A stretch of 64,000 nucleotides of DNA, taken from the NCBI GenBank assembly GCA_934120395.1, contig CAKOTZ010000006.1, positions 1 to 64,000 of the forward strand, given 5' to 3'. This DNA is from an uncultured Clostridia bacterium (lineage in GTDB: Bacteria; Bacillota; Clostridia; TANB77; CAG-508). The notes under the pieces were generated by a model. It had not been told where the DNA came from and ran no database searches. It was given only the letters and a program-made list of their open reading frames with translations. A program made the position numbers and the translations under genes. How positions within the stretch are numbered: position 1 is the first letter of the stretch; each line of letters opens with the position of its first letter. Positions 18,722-28,201 of this stretch are shown here, one piece after another.

Positions 18722-18756
18722 CAATAGAAGGGTGAAAAATTTCACTCTTCTATTGT
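18720..18756 (+). terminator. Hairpin after the small hypothetical gene
   Basis: The long inverted repeat AACAATAGAAGGGTGAAA / TTCACTCTTCTATTGTT (one mismatch) has no T-run after it, so terminator function is only probable. Confidence 0.5.
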
Positions 18757-18762
18757 TAACTA

Positions 18763-18791
18763 TTTACAGTTAACAACAATTAGTATATAAT
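18763..18791 (+). promoter_or_regulatory. Sigma-A promoter of topA
   Basis: TTTACA, 17 bases, TATAAT, about 50 bases before topA. Confidence 0.65.
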
Positions 18792-18841
18792 TTTTCGTAG
18801 ACTCTATATAAAGTGAGTATAATTATTGAAAGGAAGAAAAA

Positions 18842-20887
18842 ATGGTAGATAAATTAATAATAGTGGAATCACCCGCAAAGGCAAATACAATAAAAAAATT
18901 TCTCGGTGGAAAAACAAAAGTTGTAGCTTCCATGGGACATATTAGAGATTTGCCAAAATCAAAAATGGGAATTGATATGGAAAATAATTTTGAGCCACAA
19001 TACATTAATATACGAGGTAAGGCAAGTTTAATAAAAGAATTAAAAAAAGATGCAAAAAATGCAAAACAAGTCTATCTTGCAACTGACCCCGACCGTGAAG
19101 GAGAAGCGATTGCATGGCACTTAGCACATATATTAGAAATACCTGAAGATAAAACTTGTAGAGTTACTTTTAATGAAATAACAAAAGAAACTGTACAAAA
19201 TGCCGTAAAAAATCCAAGAAAATTGGATAAAGATTTAGTTAATGCACAGCAAGCTAGAAGAGTTCTAGACCGTATTGTAGGTTATAAAATGAGTCCAGTT
19301 TTATGGAAAAAGGTAAGAAAAGGATTATCAGCAGGAAGAGTACAGTCAGTGGCGGTAAAACTAATTGTTGATAGAGAAGAAGAAATAGAAAAATTTATAC
19401 CAGAAGAATATTGGAATATTTATGCAAGACTGTCTAAATTAAATACAAAGAAAAAACAGGAATTTGATGCTCATTTTACAGGAAAAAATGGAAAAAAAAT
19501 AGAATTAAATTCGCAAGAACAGGTAGAACAAATTGTAAAGGAAATTGAAAATGCACAATATCAAGTGCAAAAAATAAAAAAGAGTGAGAAAAAAAGAACA
19601 CCTGCACCGCCTTTTACAACAAGTACAATGCAACAGGAAGCTTCAAGAAAGCTAGGATTTACGCTTAAGAAAACCATGGCAATAGCCCAAGGATTATATG
19701 AAGGTGTTAAGGTGCCATCAAGAGGCGTAGTAGGACTTATAACCTACATGAGAACTGATTCAACAAGAATATCAGAGGAAGCAAGAAAAGCTGCTAAAAT
19801 GGAAATTGAGGAAAGTTATGGTAGCGAATATTATGAGAATAGATATTACAAAACAAAAGCAGATTCACAAGATGCACATGAGGCAATTAGACCAACATAT
19901 ATTGATTTAAAACCAGAAAATATTAGAGATTCATTAACAAATGATCAATACAAATTATACAAGTTAGTGTACAATAGATTTTTAGCAAGTCAAATGGCTA
20001 CTGCAATATTTGACACAACGACTATTGATATAAGTGCTAATGAATATAATTTTAGAGCAAATGGACAAACATTAAAGTTTAAGGGCTTTATGGCACTATA
20101 TGTAGAATCAGAAGATAATAAAAAAGAAGAAGAGTATTATTCTTTGCCAGAATTAGAAGAAGGAGAAATACTAAAAAAGGAAAACATAGAAAGCAAGCAA
20201 AGCTTTACAGAACCACCACCACGATATACCGAGGCAAGTCTTGTAAAAGCGTTAGAAGAAAAAGGCATAGGCAGACCAAGTACGTATTCACCAACAATTA
20301 CAACAATAATAGAAAGACATTATATTGAAAAAGATAAAAAGCAATTAGCTCCAACAGAGCTAGGAAAAGTGGTAAATAAGTTATTAACAGAAAACTTTAA
20401 AGACGTTGTAAATGTTGAATTTACTGCTAAAATGGAAAGTCAATTTGATGAAATTGCAGAAGGAAAAGAAGATTGGAAAAAGGTAATTGAAGAATTTTAT
20501 GGACCATTTGAACTTGTTGTAGAAAAGGTTGATAAAGAATTAGAACATGTAAAACTAGAAGAAGAAGTAAGCGACATACCATGTGAAAAATGTGGAAGAA
20601 TGATGGTAATTAAGTATGGTAGATATGGAAAATTTTTAGCATGTCCAGGATATCCAGAATGTAAAAATGCAAAACCATTAGTTGAAATAATTGATGTACC
20701 ATGTCCGAAATGTGGAGCAAAAGTGCAAATAAGGAAAACTAGAAAAAAAAGAAATTATTACATATGTGAAAATAATCCAAAAAGTTGTGATTACATTTCT
20801 TGGAATAAGCCGAAGCCAGGGGAAAAATACGAAGAGGATAGCGAAAAGCCAAAATTAGAACAAAAAAACAAGAAAACAAAAAAATAA
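18842..20887 (+). CDS. topA: DNA topoisomerase I
   Basis: This is a type IA topoisomerase that relaxes negative supercoils. The 681 residues contain the TOPRIM domain (IVESPAKANTIKKFLGG, then ATDPDREGEAIAWHLA), the catalytic tyrosine Y302 in ITYMRTDSTRIS, the SAGRVQSVAVKLI motif, and two C-terminal four-Cys zinc ribbons (CEKCG...CPGYPEC and CPKCG...CENN). A lysine-rich tail ends the protein. Length and order are normal for Bacillota. Confidence 0.97.
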   Translation: MVDKLIIVESPAKANTIKKFLGGKTKVVASMGHIRDLPKSKMGIDMENNFEPQYINIRGKASLIKELKKDAKNAKQVYLATDPDREGEAIAWHLAHILEIPEDKTCRVTFNEITKETVQNAVKNPRKLDKDLVNAQQARRVLDRIVGYKMSPVLWKKVRKGLSAGRVQSVAVKLIVDREEEIEKFIPEEYWNIYARLSKLNTKKKQEFDAHFTGKNGKKIELNSQEQVEQIVKEIENAQYQVQKIKKSEKKRTPAPPFTTSTMQQEASRKLGFTLKKTMAIAQGLYEGVKVPSRGVVGLITYMRTDSTRISEEARKAAKMEIEESYGSEYYENRYYKTKADSQDAHEAIRPTYIDLKPENIRDSLTNDQYKLYKLVYNRFLASQMATAIFDTTTIDISANEYNFRANGQTLKFKGFMALYVESEDNKKEEEYYSLPELEEGEILKKENIESKQSFTEPPPRYTEASLVKALEEKGIGRPSTYSPTITTIIERHYIEKDKKQLAPTELGKVVNKLLTENFKDVVNVEFTAKMESQFDEIAEGKEDWKKVIEEFYGPFELVVEKVDKELEHVKLEEEVSDIPCEKCGRMMVIKYGRYGKFLACPGYPECKNAKPLVEIIDVPCPKCGAKVQIRKTRKKRNYYICENNPKSCDYISWNKPKPGEKYEEDSEKPKLEQKNKKTKK

Positions 20888-20984
20888 TCAAAAATATAAT
20901 AAAAATGTGAATATAGACTTTTCTTACTGAAATGGTAGAATGAAGACACTATAATAGTTATTCTATACTATGTAGTTACATGAT

Positions 20985-21037
20985 ATTATATTTTCCAAAA
21001 AACCACGTGTAAACGTGGTTTTTTTGGAAAATATAAT
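20985..21037. terminator. Long bidirectional-type terminator
   Basis: A near-perfect inverted repeat of about 22 bp spans 20985-21037, with core AACCACG / CGTGGTT. The A and T runs inside the stem let it work for topA and possibly in reverse. Confidence 0.8.
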
Positions 21038-21084
21038 GCTACTGCATAAAAAATATGTTATACTAAAACAAAAAAGGAGGACTT

Positions 21085-22387
21085 ATGGAACAAGAAGTAA
21101 CAATTATAGGCGGTGGTTTAGCTGGATGTGAAGCAGCATATCAAATTGCCAAAAGAGGAATAAAGGTAAAATTGTATGAAAGAAAACCAAAAAGTTTTTC
21201 ACCAGCACATAGTAATCCAAATTTAGCAGAAATTGTATGTAGTAACTCTTTTAAATCCAATTTAATAACAAATGCATGTGGTTTATTAAAAGAGGAATTA
21301 CGAAACTTGGATTCACTATTAATAAAAATAGCAGACAAAACAGCTGTACCAGCAGGGCAAGCGCTGGCTGTAGATAGGGAACAGTTTTCAAAAGAAGTAA
21401 CAGATTATATAAAACAACATTCAAATATAGAAGTAATTGAAAATGAAGTAGCAGATATTCCAGATAAAGGAATAGTAATAATTGCAACAGGTCCTTTAAC
21501 ATCGAATCATTTAGCAGAAGGAATATCAAAATTAACAGGAGAAGATAAATTATATTTTTATGATGCTGCAGCACCTATAGTACAAAAAGAGAGCTTAGAT
21601 ATGAATATAGCATTTTGGGGAGATAGATATGGAAAAGGAGATAGTAGCTATATTAATTTGCCAATGAATAAAGAAGAATATGAAAAATTTTATGAAGAAT
21701 TAGTTAATGCAGAAGTAGTAAATTTACATGAATTTGAAAAAAAAGAGATATTTGAAGGTTGTATGCCAATAGAAATAATGGCAAAAAGAGGAGTTGATAC
21801 GTTGCGTTTTGGTCCATTAAAACCAGTTGGATTTACGGATCCAAGAACAGGGGAAAGACCATATGCAATAGTACAATTAAGACAAGATAATCAAGCAGGA
21901 AGTCTATTTAATATGGTTGGATTTCAGACAAATTTAAAATATGGAGAACAAAAACGAGTGTTTTCACTTATACCGGGATTAGCAAATGCTGAATTTATAA
22001 AATATGGTGTAATGCACCGTAATACATACATAAATTCAGGTAATTTATTAGATAGTAGTTATTGTTTAAAAAATGATAGACGAATATACTTTGCTGGTCA
22101 AATAAGTGGAGTAGAAGGTTACGTAGAATCAATATCATCTGGTTTAGTTGCAGGAATAAATATTGCAAGAAATATAGAAGGAAAAGAAACAATATATTTT
22201 CCAAAAAATACGATGATAGGAAGTTTAGCAAACTACATTTCAACACCAAAAAACAATTTTCAACCAATGAATGCCAATTTTGGAATATTACCACAATTAA
22301 ATGAAAAAATAAGGGATAAAAAAATAAAATACGAAAAATTAGCTCGGACGAGCCCTAGAAGAATTAAGAAGTATAAAAGAAATTTAA
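21085..22387 (+). CDS. trmFO: tRNA (uracil54-C5)-methyltransferase TrmFO, with +1 frameshift
   Basis: This folate- and FAD-dependent enzyme makes T54 in tRNA. The FAD motif IIGGGLAGCEAA lies at the N-terminus, and the family motifs CSNSFKSN, GFQTNLKYGEQKRVF and GQISGVEGYVES all occur. Near the end the frame meets CGG at 22345. Reading on without a shift gives a foreign basic tail; skipping the C gives LAGRALEELRSIKEI and a stop at 22387 (433 residues), matching the conserved TrmFO ending (LA-RALE-L). This site was found by searching for in-frame CGGA, so it independently supports the recoding idea. Confidence 0.94.
22345..22348 (+). other. +1 frameshift site CGGA (trmFO)
   Basis: The zero frame reads GCT CGG ACG AGC CCT. 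Skipping C22345 gives GCT GGA CGA GCC CTA, restoring the helical family C-terminus and a stop 13 codons later. Confidence 0.8.
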
Positions 22388-22479
22388 TTGACAAGATGAC
22401 TATAAGTGTTGTACAATAGAAACAGAAAAATGTAGCATTGAAAGACTTCAAGAAAAAGGACAGCAAAGGAGTGAGAAAA

Positions 22480-22806
22480 ATGAAAAAGCGGATTATTGCA
22501 TTAATGGTAATATCGCTAACGTTAGTAGTATTGCCAAGCACAAGAACATTTGCAAAATCGGACAATTTGTATCTACCACAAAATAGTATACAAATAGTAG
22601 AACTTTCAAGGCATGGGCGAGACCATGGAGACAGATGGAGAAATCCACCGCCTCCAAGACACAGAGGACCAGACAGGCATATTCGGTCGGGGCATAGACC
22701 ACCACCGCCACCACCTCCACCTCCAAGATATAGACATAGAGATAGAGATAACAGTGCAATTTGGTGGTGGATAATAAATTCGATTATAATTGCAAATACA
22801 AGATGA
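22480..22806 (+). CDS. Secreted Pro/His/Arg-rich small protein
   Basis: I do not recognise this family. The ATG at 22480 follows AAGGAG and starts a clear signal peptide (MKKRIIALMVISLTLVVLPS, cleavage near TFA-KS). The mature part is short and rich in Arg, His and Pro, with nine consecutive prolines at about residues 70-78, and has a hydrophobic end. It carries two of the rare in-frame CGG codons in the window, one of them followed by A (22489-22492), yet the signal peptide needs the unshifted frame. It is thus the single counterexample to the CGGA rule, unless the gene is not real or is foreign. Confidence 0.6.
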   Translation: MKKRIIALMVISLTLVVLPSTRTFAKSDNLYLPQNSIQIVELSRHGRDHGDRWRNPPPPRHRGPDRHIRSGHRPPPPPPPPPRYRHRDRDNSAIWWWIINSIIIANTR

Positions 22807-22824
22807 AACAATTAATCTGCTTTT

Positions 22825-22847
22825 GGGCACCAATTGGTGCCCTTTTT
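22825..22847 (+). terminator. Terminator before rpsU
   Basis: The perfect palindrome GGGCACCAATTGGTGCCC is followed by TTTTT. Confidence 0.85.
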
Positions 22848-22870
22848 CCTTAAATAAGTAAAAACAGGTA

Positions 22871-22900
22871 TTGACAAAACAAATAACAATGCGATATAAT
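22871..22900 (+). promoter_or_regulatory. Sigma-A promoter of rpsU
   Basis: TTGACA, 18 bases, TATAAT, leaving a leader of about 90 bases before the rpsU start. Confidence 0.75.
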
Positions 22901-22998
22901 AAGGCATATTCACGGGATAGATAAATACATAAAAAGTAATTCCCTAGAAAAATTTAGTCCCACAGTATGAGTTCAAACTTCGGAAGGAGGGAAAATAA

Positions 22999-23169
22999 TT
23001 GTCAGAGGTTAAAGTTAATAATGGAAATATAGAAGATGCTCTTAAGAGATTTAAAAGACAATGCGCAAGAAATGGAGTTCTACAAGAAGTAAGAAAAAGA
23101 GAGCATTATGAAAAACCAAGTGTAAAAAGAAAGAAAAAATCAGAGGCTGCAAGAAAAAGAAAATTCTAA
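22999..23169 (+). CDS. rpsU: 30S ribosomal protein S21
   Basis: This 56-residue protein starts at TTG 22999 behind a strong AAGGAGG. The sequence SEVKVNNGNIEDALKRFKRQ, followed by a Cys-Ala-Arg-Asn-Gly segment and a Lys/Arg-rich C-terminus (KRKKKSEAARKRKF), is typical of bS21. It is followed by a terminator and then yqeY, the usual Bacillota order. Confidence 0.95.
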   Translation: MSEVKVNNGNIEDALKRFKRQCARNGVLQEVRKREHYEKPSVKRKKKSEAARKRKF

Positions 23170-23182
23170 AAAAGAAGGAGGG

Positions 23183-23207
23183 GGTGTATATTTATACACC
23201 TCTATTT
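23183..23207 (+). terminator. Terminator after rpsU
   Basis: The stem GGTGTATA / TATACACC has a 2-base loop core and a T-rich tail. Confidence 0.7.
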
Positions 23208-23235
23208 TTATAATAAAAGAAAGGAAATGATTAAT

Positions 23236-23676
23236 ATGTTAAAGGAAAAATTATTAGAAGATTTAAAAAATTCTATGAAGAATAAAAATATTATTAGAAA
23301 AAATGTAGTACAAATGATTAGAGCAGCTATATTGCAGGTAGAAAAAGACAAGGGAATAGAAGTAACTGATGAACAAATAATAGAAATTATGGCAAAAGAA
23401 GCTAAAAAAAGAAAAGATTCAATAGAGGATTATAAAAAAGGTGGAAGAGAAGATTTAGTAAAACAAATAGAAGAGGAAATTGCAATAATAAGCGAATATT
23501 TACCAAAACAATTAAGTAAAGAAGAAGTAGCAGAAATTGTAAAGCAAGTTATAGCAGAGGTTGGAGCAACTAGCATAAAAGATATGGGAAAAGTAATGAA
23601 ATCAGCAAAAGAAAAAATAGGAGCAGCATCAGATGGAAAAACAATTAATGAAGTGGTAAAAGAACAATTAAACTAG
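23236..23676 (+). CDS. yqeY: GatB/YqeY-domain protein
   Basis: This 146-residue helical protein matches the YqeY family, which is related to the tail domain of the amidotransferase subunit GatB. Recognisable segments are MLKEKLLEDLKNSMKNK at the start, DSIEDYKKGGREDLV, ISEYLPKQLSKEEV, and DMGKVMKS near the end. ATG 23236 is preferred over ATG 23227 because AAAGGAA is well spaced only to the second. It follows rpsU, its common neighbour. The function is not established. Confidence 0.88.
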   Translation: MLKEKLLEDLKNSMKNKNIIRKNVVQMIRAAILQVEKDKGIEVTDEQIIEIMAKEAKKRKDSIEDYKKGGREDLVKQIEEEIAIISEYLPKQLSKEEVAEIVKQVIAEVGATSIKDMGKVMKSAKEKIGAASDGKTINEVVKEQLN

Positions 23677-23741
23677 GAAGTTTTAATTTGAATAAAAAAG
23701 TAAGCATAAGGATATAATAGAAAAAAACGTAGGAGGAAAAC

Positions 23742-25016
23742 ATGAAAGAACAAGTAAGCCAAGTAAAAGAAGGCATAAAATTGCATGTAATACCAACTGA
23801 TAAATTCAAAACGAATTTATTAGCGGTGTTTATAACTCTTCCATTAAATAGAGAAAAAGTAACAAAGGATGCTTTAATACCAGCAGTTTTAAGGAGGGGG
23901 AGCAAAAAGCTCACAACTCAAGAAGAAATAAGTAAGTGCTTAGAAAATATGTATGGAGCAAGTTTTGATTGTGGAGTAGAAAAAATAGGGGATAACCATG
24001 TATTAAAATTTTATTTAGAAGCATTAAACGATACTTATATTCCTAAATGCGAAAATTTAATAAAAACAAGTATAGATACTATGCTTGAAATTATATTTAA
24101 CCCATATCAAGAAAATGGGAAATTTAAGGAAGAATACGTAAAAAGTGAAAAGACAAATTTAAAGCAAATTATAGAAGCTAAAATTGATAATAAAGATTTT
24201 TATGCAAGTGTGCGTTGCACAGAAGAAATGTATAAAGGAAAGCCATATAGTTTATACAAATATGGATATGTAGAAGATTTAGAGAAAATTACTGCAGATA
24301 ATTTATATAAGTATTATCAAGAGCTAATAGAAACATCTAAAATTGATATATTTGTATCTGGAAATTTTGAAGTAGAAAATATAAAAAGAATTGTAAAAGA
24401 AAATGAAAATATAATGAATATAGGTGCTAGGAAGGAAGAATATTGCATAAATAATGAAAAAGTAGAAGATTTAAAAGAAATCACAACACAAGTAGTAGAA
24501 GAAAAAATGGATATAGCACAAGGAAAAATAGTAATGGGTATAGATGTATTAGCAACGGATTTAGAAAGTAGATTTACAGCAGTACTTTACAATACCATAT
24601 TGGGTGATAGTGCAAATTCGAAGTTGTTTCAAAATGTTAGAGAAAAAGCACACTTAGCTTATAGTGCAAGGTCAAGCTATATAAAAAACAAAAATGCAAT
24701 ATTTATACGAGCTGGCATAGAAATAGAAAATTATGAAAAAGCAATAAGCATAATAAAAGAACAATTAGAAGATATGAAAAAAGGAAATTTTAGTCAAGAA
24801 GATATAGATAATGCAAAAAAATATATAATTTCAGCAGTTGATTCAATTCCTGAAGAACAAGACACTGAAATAACATATTATCTTGGACAGGAATTATCGG
24901 CATCTTCCTATACACCAGAAGAATATAAGCAAAAAATAGAAGCTGTAGATAAAGAAAAAATTGTGAAATTTGCACAAAAAATTTCTATTAATACTATATT
25001 TTTCTTAAGAAATTAG
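23742..25016 (+). CDS. M16-family peptidase-like protein (YmfF type, probably inactive)
   Basis: This is the first of two M16-fold proteins of equal length (424 residues). It has the two-domain M16 architecture but lacks the zinc-binding HxxEH in its N-terminal half, while the later R-Y/F-x-Y-type substrate region (NVREKAHLAYSARSSY) is present. In YmfF/YmfH-type pairs one subunit carries the zinc site and the other shapes the chamber, and this looks like the second kind. The active partner begins 11 bases after its stop. Confidence 0.85.
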   Translation: MKEQVSQVKEGIKLHVIPTDKFKTNLLAVFITLPLNREKVTKDALIPAVLRRGSKKLTTQEEISKCLENMYGASFDCGVEKIGDNHVLKFYLEALNDTYIPKCENLIKTSIDTMLEIIFNPYQENGKFKEEYVKSEKTNLKQIIEAKIDNKDFYASVRCTEEMYKGKPYSLYKYGYVEDLEKITADNLYKYYQELIETSKIDIFVSGNFEVENIKRIVKENENIMNIGARKEEYCINNEKVEDLKEITTQVVEEKMDIAQGKIVMGIDVLATDLESRFTAVLYNTILGDSANSKLFQNVREKAHLAYSARSSYIKNKNAIFIRAGIEIENYEKAISIIKEQLEDMKKGNFSQEDIDNAKKYIISAVDSIPEEQDTEITYYLGQELSASSYTPEEYKQKIEAVDKEKIVKFAQKISINTIFFLRN

Positions 25017-25026
25017 GGAGGGAAAA

Positions 25027-26301
25027 ATGCAAATTATTGAAAATACTAAGGTAAAAGAAAAATTATATATTGAAAAGCTAGAAAATGGTTTAACGGTAAT
25101 GATAATACCCAAAAAAGGGGTGCGAAAAAAATATGCAATTTGGGGAACCTATTATGGTTCAATTAATAACCGTTTTGTAATACCAGGAGAAACAGAAATT
25201 ACAGAGGTACCAGATGGAGTAGCTCATTTTTTAGAGCATAAAATGTTTGAACAAGAAAATGGAAAAAATAGTTTAGATGTTTTATCTGCATTAGGGGTGA
25301 GTGCAAATGCATATACTACAAATGATCATACAGCATATTTATTTGAATGCACAGATAATTTCACTCCAGCATTTGAAGAATTAGCAAATTATATACAACA
25401 TCCATACTTTACAGATGAGAATGTAGAAAAAGAAAAGGGAATTATAGGACAAGAAATTAGTATGTACGACGATTCTCCATATTGGAGTATGTATATAAAT
25501 GCCTTAAAAGCAATGTATAGCAACAATCCTGTGAAGATAGATATAGCAGGAACGCAAGAAACAATTAGCAAAATTGATAAAGATATTTTATACAAATGTT
25601 ATAACACATTTTATCATCCGAGCAATATGGCATTAGTTTTATGTGGTGATTTTGAACCAGAAAAGTGCATAAAGGAGATTGAAAAAAAACAAGTAGCAAA
25701 AAAATCACAGGGGAAAATAAAGAGAGTTTTTGATGAAGAACCAGCAGAAATTGTAAAAAAACAAGTACGAACACAGATGGAAGTAAGCTTGCCAATGTTT
25801 GTTATAGGATATAAAGATACTCCAAAATCTGATGGAATAGTAAAAAAACATATAGCAATAGAAATTTTATTTAATTTAATATTTGGAAAAAGTTCGAGAT
25901 TATACAAAGAGCTATATGAAAAAGGTTTATTAATGCAAGAAATGGATATGAGTTATGAATATTCAAAAAATTATGCATATATCTTAATAGATGGTCAGTC
26001 ACAAGAACCAGAAAAGGTCCAAGAAAAGTTAAACAAGGAAATAGAAAAAATAAAACAAGAAGGTATAAATCAGGAAGATTTTGAAAGAATTAAAAGAATG
26101 ATTTATGGAGAATATATTCAAGAATATAATGAAGTAGGAAGCATTGCAAGGATGTTTTTAGCAGATTACTTTAAGGGAATAAATAGTTTTGATTATTTAG
26201 AAGAAATTGAGCAAATAACAAGGGAATATGCTGAGCAAATACTAAAAGACGTATTTGTGGAAAGTAAGCAAGTAATTTCTATTGTAGAACCAAAGGGGTA
26301 A
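25027..26301 (+). CDS. M16-family zinc peptidase (YmfH type)
   Basis: This is the catalytic partner of the preceding gene. H67-F-L-E70-H71 is the inverted zinc motif, and EKGIIGQEISMYDD supplies the distal glutamate ligand. The 424 residues form an N-terminal catalytic and a C-terminal structural half. Such pairs degrade or process peptides, and some mature exported peptides. The substrate is unknown here. lgt starts 3 bases after the stop, so the three genes form an operon. Confidence 0.9.
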   Translation: MQIIENTKVKEKLYIEKLENGLTVMIIPKKGVRKKYAIWGTYYGSINNRFVIPGETEITEVPDGVAHFLEHKMFEQENGKNSLDVLSALGVSANAYTTNDHTAYLFECTDNFTPAFEELANYIQHPYFTDENVEKEKGIIGQEISMYDDSPYWSMYINALKAMYSNNPVKIDIAGTQETISKIDKDILYKCYNTFYHPSNMALVLCGDFEPEKCIKEIEKKQVAKKSQGKIKRVFDEEPAEIVKKQVRTQMEVSLPMFVIGYKDTPKSDGIVKKHIAIEILFNLIFGKSSRLYKELYEKGLLMQEMDMSYEYSKNYAYILIDGQSQEPEKVQEKLNKEIEKIKQEGINQEDFERIKRMIYGEYIQEYNEVGSIARMFLADYFKGINSFDYLEEIEQITREYAEQILKDVFVESKQVISIVEPKG

Positions 26302-26303
26302 AA

Positions 26304-27106
26304 ATGATAACATTTCCTAGCTTAAACATAGAATTAAATATAAATTCTGTAGCCTTCACGATAGGAAATATCGAAGTATACTGGTATGCAATTATTATTG
26401 TAACAGCAATAGTAATTGCTATGCGGAATAATGAAAATAAATGATAATATATTTGGAATTAGATTTTGTACAATGATAGACTTAGCAATTTATCTAATTC
26501 CAATTTCATTTATAGGAGCAAGAATTTATTATATATTATTTAACTTTAAAGCATTTGCAATGGATCCAATGCAAATATTTAATCTGAGAAATCGGAGGAT
26601 TAGCAATATATGGTGCGATTATAGCTGGAACAATAACCTGTATAGTTTTTTGTAAAAAAAGAAAAATAAAAACATTAGATTTATTAGATTATTTGGCACC
26701 AAGTTTAGCTATAGGACAATCTATAGGAAGATGGGGTAATTTTATAAACCAAGAAGCATATGGAGCAGAAACAAGCAATTTCATGCGAATGGGGCTAATA
26801 GAAAACGGAAACTATATTGAAGTACATCCGACATTTTTTTATGAATCAATGGCAACCTTAATAATATTTATATTTTTATTTGTGTTATCTAAAAAGAGAA
26901 AGTATGGTGGCGAGGTAACATATATGTATTTTATATTATATTCTTTGTCAAGATTTTTTATAGAAGGGATAAGAATCGACAGTTTAATGTTTTACCAATT
27001 TAGAATATCACAATTAATTTCGATAGTGTTATTTATAATATTTACTAGTATTTTGCTATACAGTGAAAAGAAAAGTCAAAAAAGAGAAAATAATGTCGAA
27101 AAATAG
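26304..27106 (+). CDS. lgt: Prolipoprotein diacylglyceryl transferase, with two +1 frameshifts
   Basis: Lgt transfers diacylglycerol from phosphatidylglycerol to the lipobox cysteine. Starting at ATG 26304, three frame pieces join when Cs at 26424 and 26593 are skipped, giving 266 residues. The joints restore VIAMGIMKIN in an early membrane helix and NLRNGGLAIYGAIIAG, the highly conserved Lgt loop. The signature GQSIGRWGNFINQEAYG follows. Without recoding, translation stops at 26444 after 46 codons, which would abolish lipoprotein modification. The CDS start has no strong ribosome site but overlaps the end of the peptidase operon. Confidence 0.93.
26424..26427 (+). other. +1 frameshift site CGGA (lgt, first)
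   Basis: The zero frame reads ATG CGG AAT and stops six codons later. Skipping C26424 gives ATG GGA ATA and continues the membrane helix. Confidence 0.82.
26593..26596 (+). other. +1 frameshift site CGGA (lgt, second)
   Basis: The frame in use reads AAT CGG AGG ATT. Skipping C26593 gives NGGLAIYGAI, the strictly conserved Lgt segment. Confidence 0.85.
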
Positions 27107-27139
27107 CGAGCGAAAGATACAGGAAAAGTTGTATTTTTG

Positions 27140-27168
27140 TTGAAATCAATGTAAAAATATGGTATCAT
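27140..27168 (+). promoter_or_regulatory. Promoter of the Spo0E-like gene
   Basis: TTGAAA, 17 bases, TATCAT. Confidence 0.6.
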
Positions 27169-27209
27169 AGAAACATGAAAATAACTTTTAGAATAGGAGT
27201 GTGGTATAT

Positions 27210-27392
27210 ATGATAAATGATAAAATTTGTGCATTAAGAGAAAAATTAAATAAGAGCATAATAGATGGAGAAGATTATGAAATTATATACAAAATAAGCA
27301 CTGAATTGGATGACCTAATCGCAAGTTATTATAGGCAAGAAAAGGATGAAAAAGACATGAATCAAAACCAAAGCAAGGTAATAATATATTAA
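27210..27392 (+). CDS. Spo0E-family aspartyl-phosphate phosphatase
   Basis: Spo0E-like proteins remove phosphate from Spo0A and so delay sporulation. This 60-residue protein has the family pattern: a first helix ending LNKSIIDGEDYEII, then ISTELDDLIASYY, where STELD corresponds to the SQELD signature. ATG 27210 has AGGAG at a 10-base distance; an upstream GTG (27201) is too close to the site. It is monocistronic with promoter and terminator. A degenerate Spo0A-like gene lies at 62338-63057. Confidence 0.82.
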   Translation: MINDKICALREKLNKSIIDGEDYEIIYKISTELDDLIASYYRQEKDEKDMNQNQSKVIIY

Positions 27393-27403
27393 TTCCATTA
27401 AAT

Positions 27404-27443
27404 TAAGGAAAAAAGCAACCCTATTTAGAGTTGCTTTTCTTAA
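27404..27443. terminator. Terminator between convergent genes
   Basis: The stem AAAAGCAAC / GTTGCTTTT with A-run left and T-run right can serve both the Spo0E-like gene and the gene on the opposite strand. Confidence 0.75.
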
Positions 27444-27464
27444 GGAGAATAGAGTTCTGATAAA

Positions 27465-28013
27465 TCAGTATCTTTCAATCTGGACAGCTGTAATATAATT
27501 GCGGCTGAATACGCCTTTTACAAAGCGATAACCATCAATTTTATTGCAGAGACTTTTGAATGCACTGTATTCAGCATTTGAAGAACAAGGAACTTCATGG
27601 ATGCCATAATCGCTTGCAGAATTTGATAATTTCTGCAAGCATGCATACTGACTATCAGTCAGTGTGTTTGCAAAACTACGAAATTCGTTAGCTGATGCAG
27701 TACTTAAATTAATGCTTCTAGAAGCTCGAGCATTTCTTCTTGCTTCACGAATTTCTGCACGTTTATCATTGTAGTAGTCTTTTTGAACTCCACGATGAAA
27801 ATCGTAAAAATCTCGCTGAGAATTACGAACATACCTGCGAAATTCGTTGAACATGTCATCCAAAATTCTATCCATTCTAGAGGACCGTGCGTAAGCAGTT
27901 GAACATTCAAACGCAATATTATTAGTATTAACGTTTGAGAAAGCAGCTACTGTACCTGTAATCATTAAAATTGCCATTACCCGGATACTAATTTTCTTTA
28001 AAGTTGCTAACAT
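27465..28013 (-). CDS. Secreted hypothetical protein
   Basis: I do not recognise this family. The minus-strand ATG at 28013 follows AAAGGAG and gives 182 residues with a signal peptide (MLATLKKISIRVMAILMITG, cleavage near AYA). The mature part is Arg-rich and helical (about 45-95), then has a segment with two cysteines in the last third. Two in-frame CGG codons occur, followed by G and T, and no frameshift is needed. It stands alone between two plus-strand operons. Confidence 0.65.
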   Translation of the reverse strand: MLATLKKISIRVMAILMITGTVAAFSNVNTNNIAFECSTAYARSSRMDRILDDMFNEFRRYVRNSQRDFYDFHRGVQKDYYNDKRAEIREARRNARASRSINLSTASANEFRSFANTLTDSQYACLQKLSNSASDYGIHEVPCSSNAEYSAFKSLCNKIDGYRFVKGVFSRNYITAVQIERY

Positions 28014-28121
28014 GATGACCACTCCTTTTCATGTAAATAAAAATTCAATTACCTATATTATACAGCAAAACGCTTAAAAATTCAACAATTTACGCAAAAA
28101 TATAAAAATAGATAAAAATAA

Positions 28122-28150
28122 TTGATTTTTATAAAAAAGTACGTTATAAT
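28122..28150 (+). promoter_or_regulatory. Promoter of the T4SS-like pilin genes
   Basis: TTGATT, 17 bases, TATAAT, 50 bases before the first pilin gene. Confidence 0.75.
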
Positions 28151-28201
28151 TATTTTATGATAGTGTTAAAAATAATGTGAAAATAAAAAGGAGGAAATAA
28201 T

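Noticed and set aside
22260..22833. Glycine/valine-rich minus-strand frames opposite the Pro-rich gene and the end of trmFO
   Set aside because: They mirror the CCA/CCT proline codons and trmFO sequence of the other strand and lack ribosome sites.
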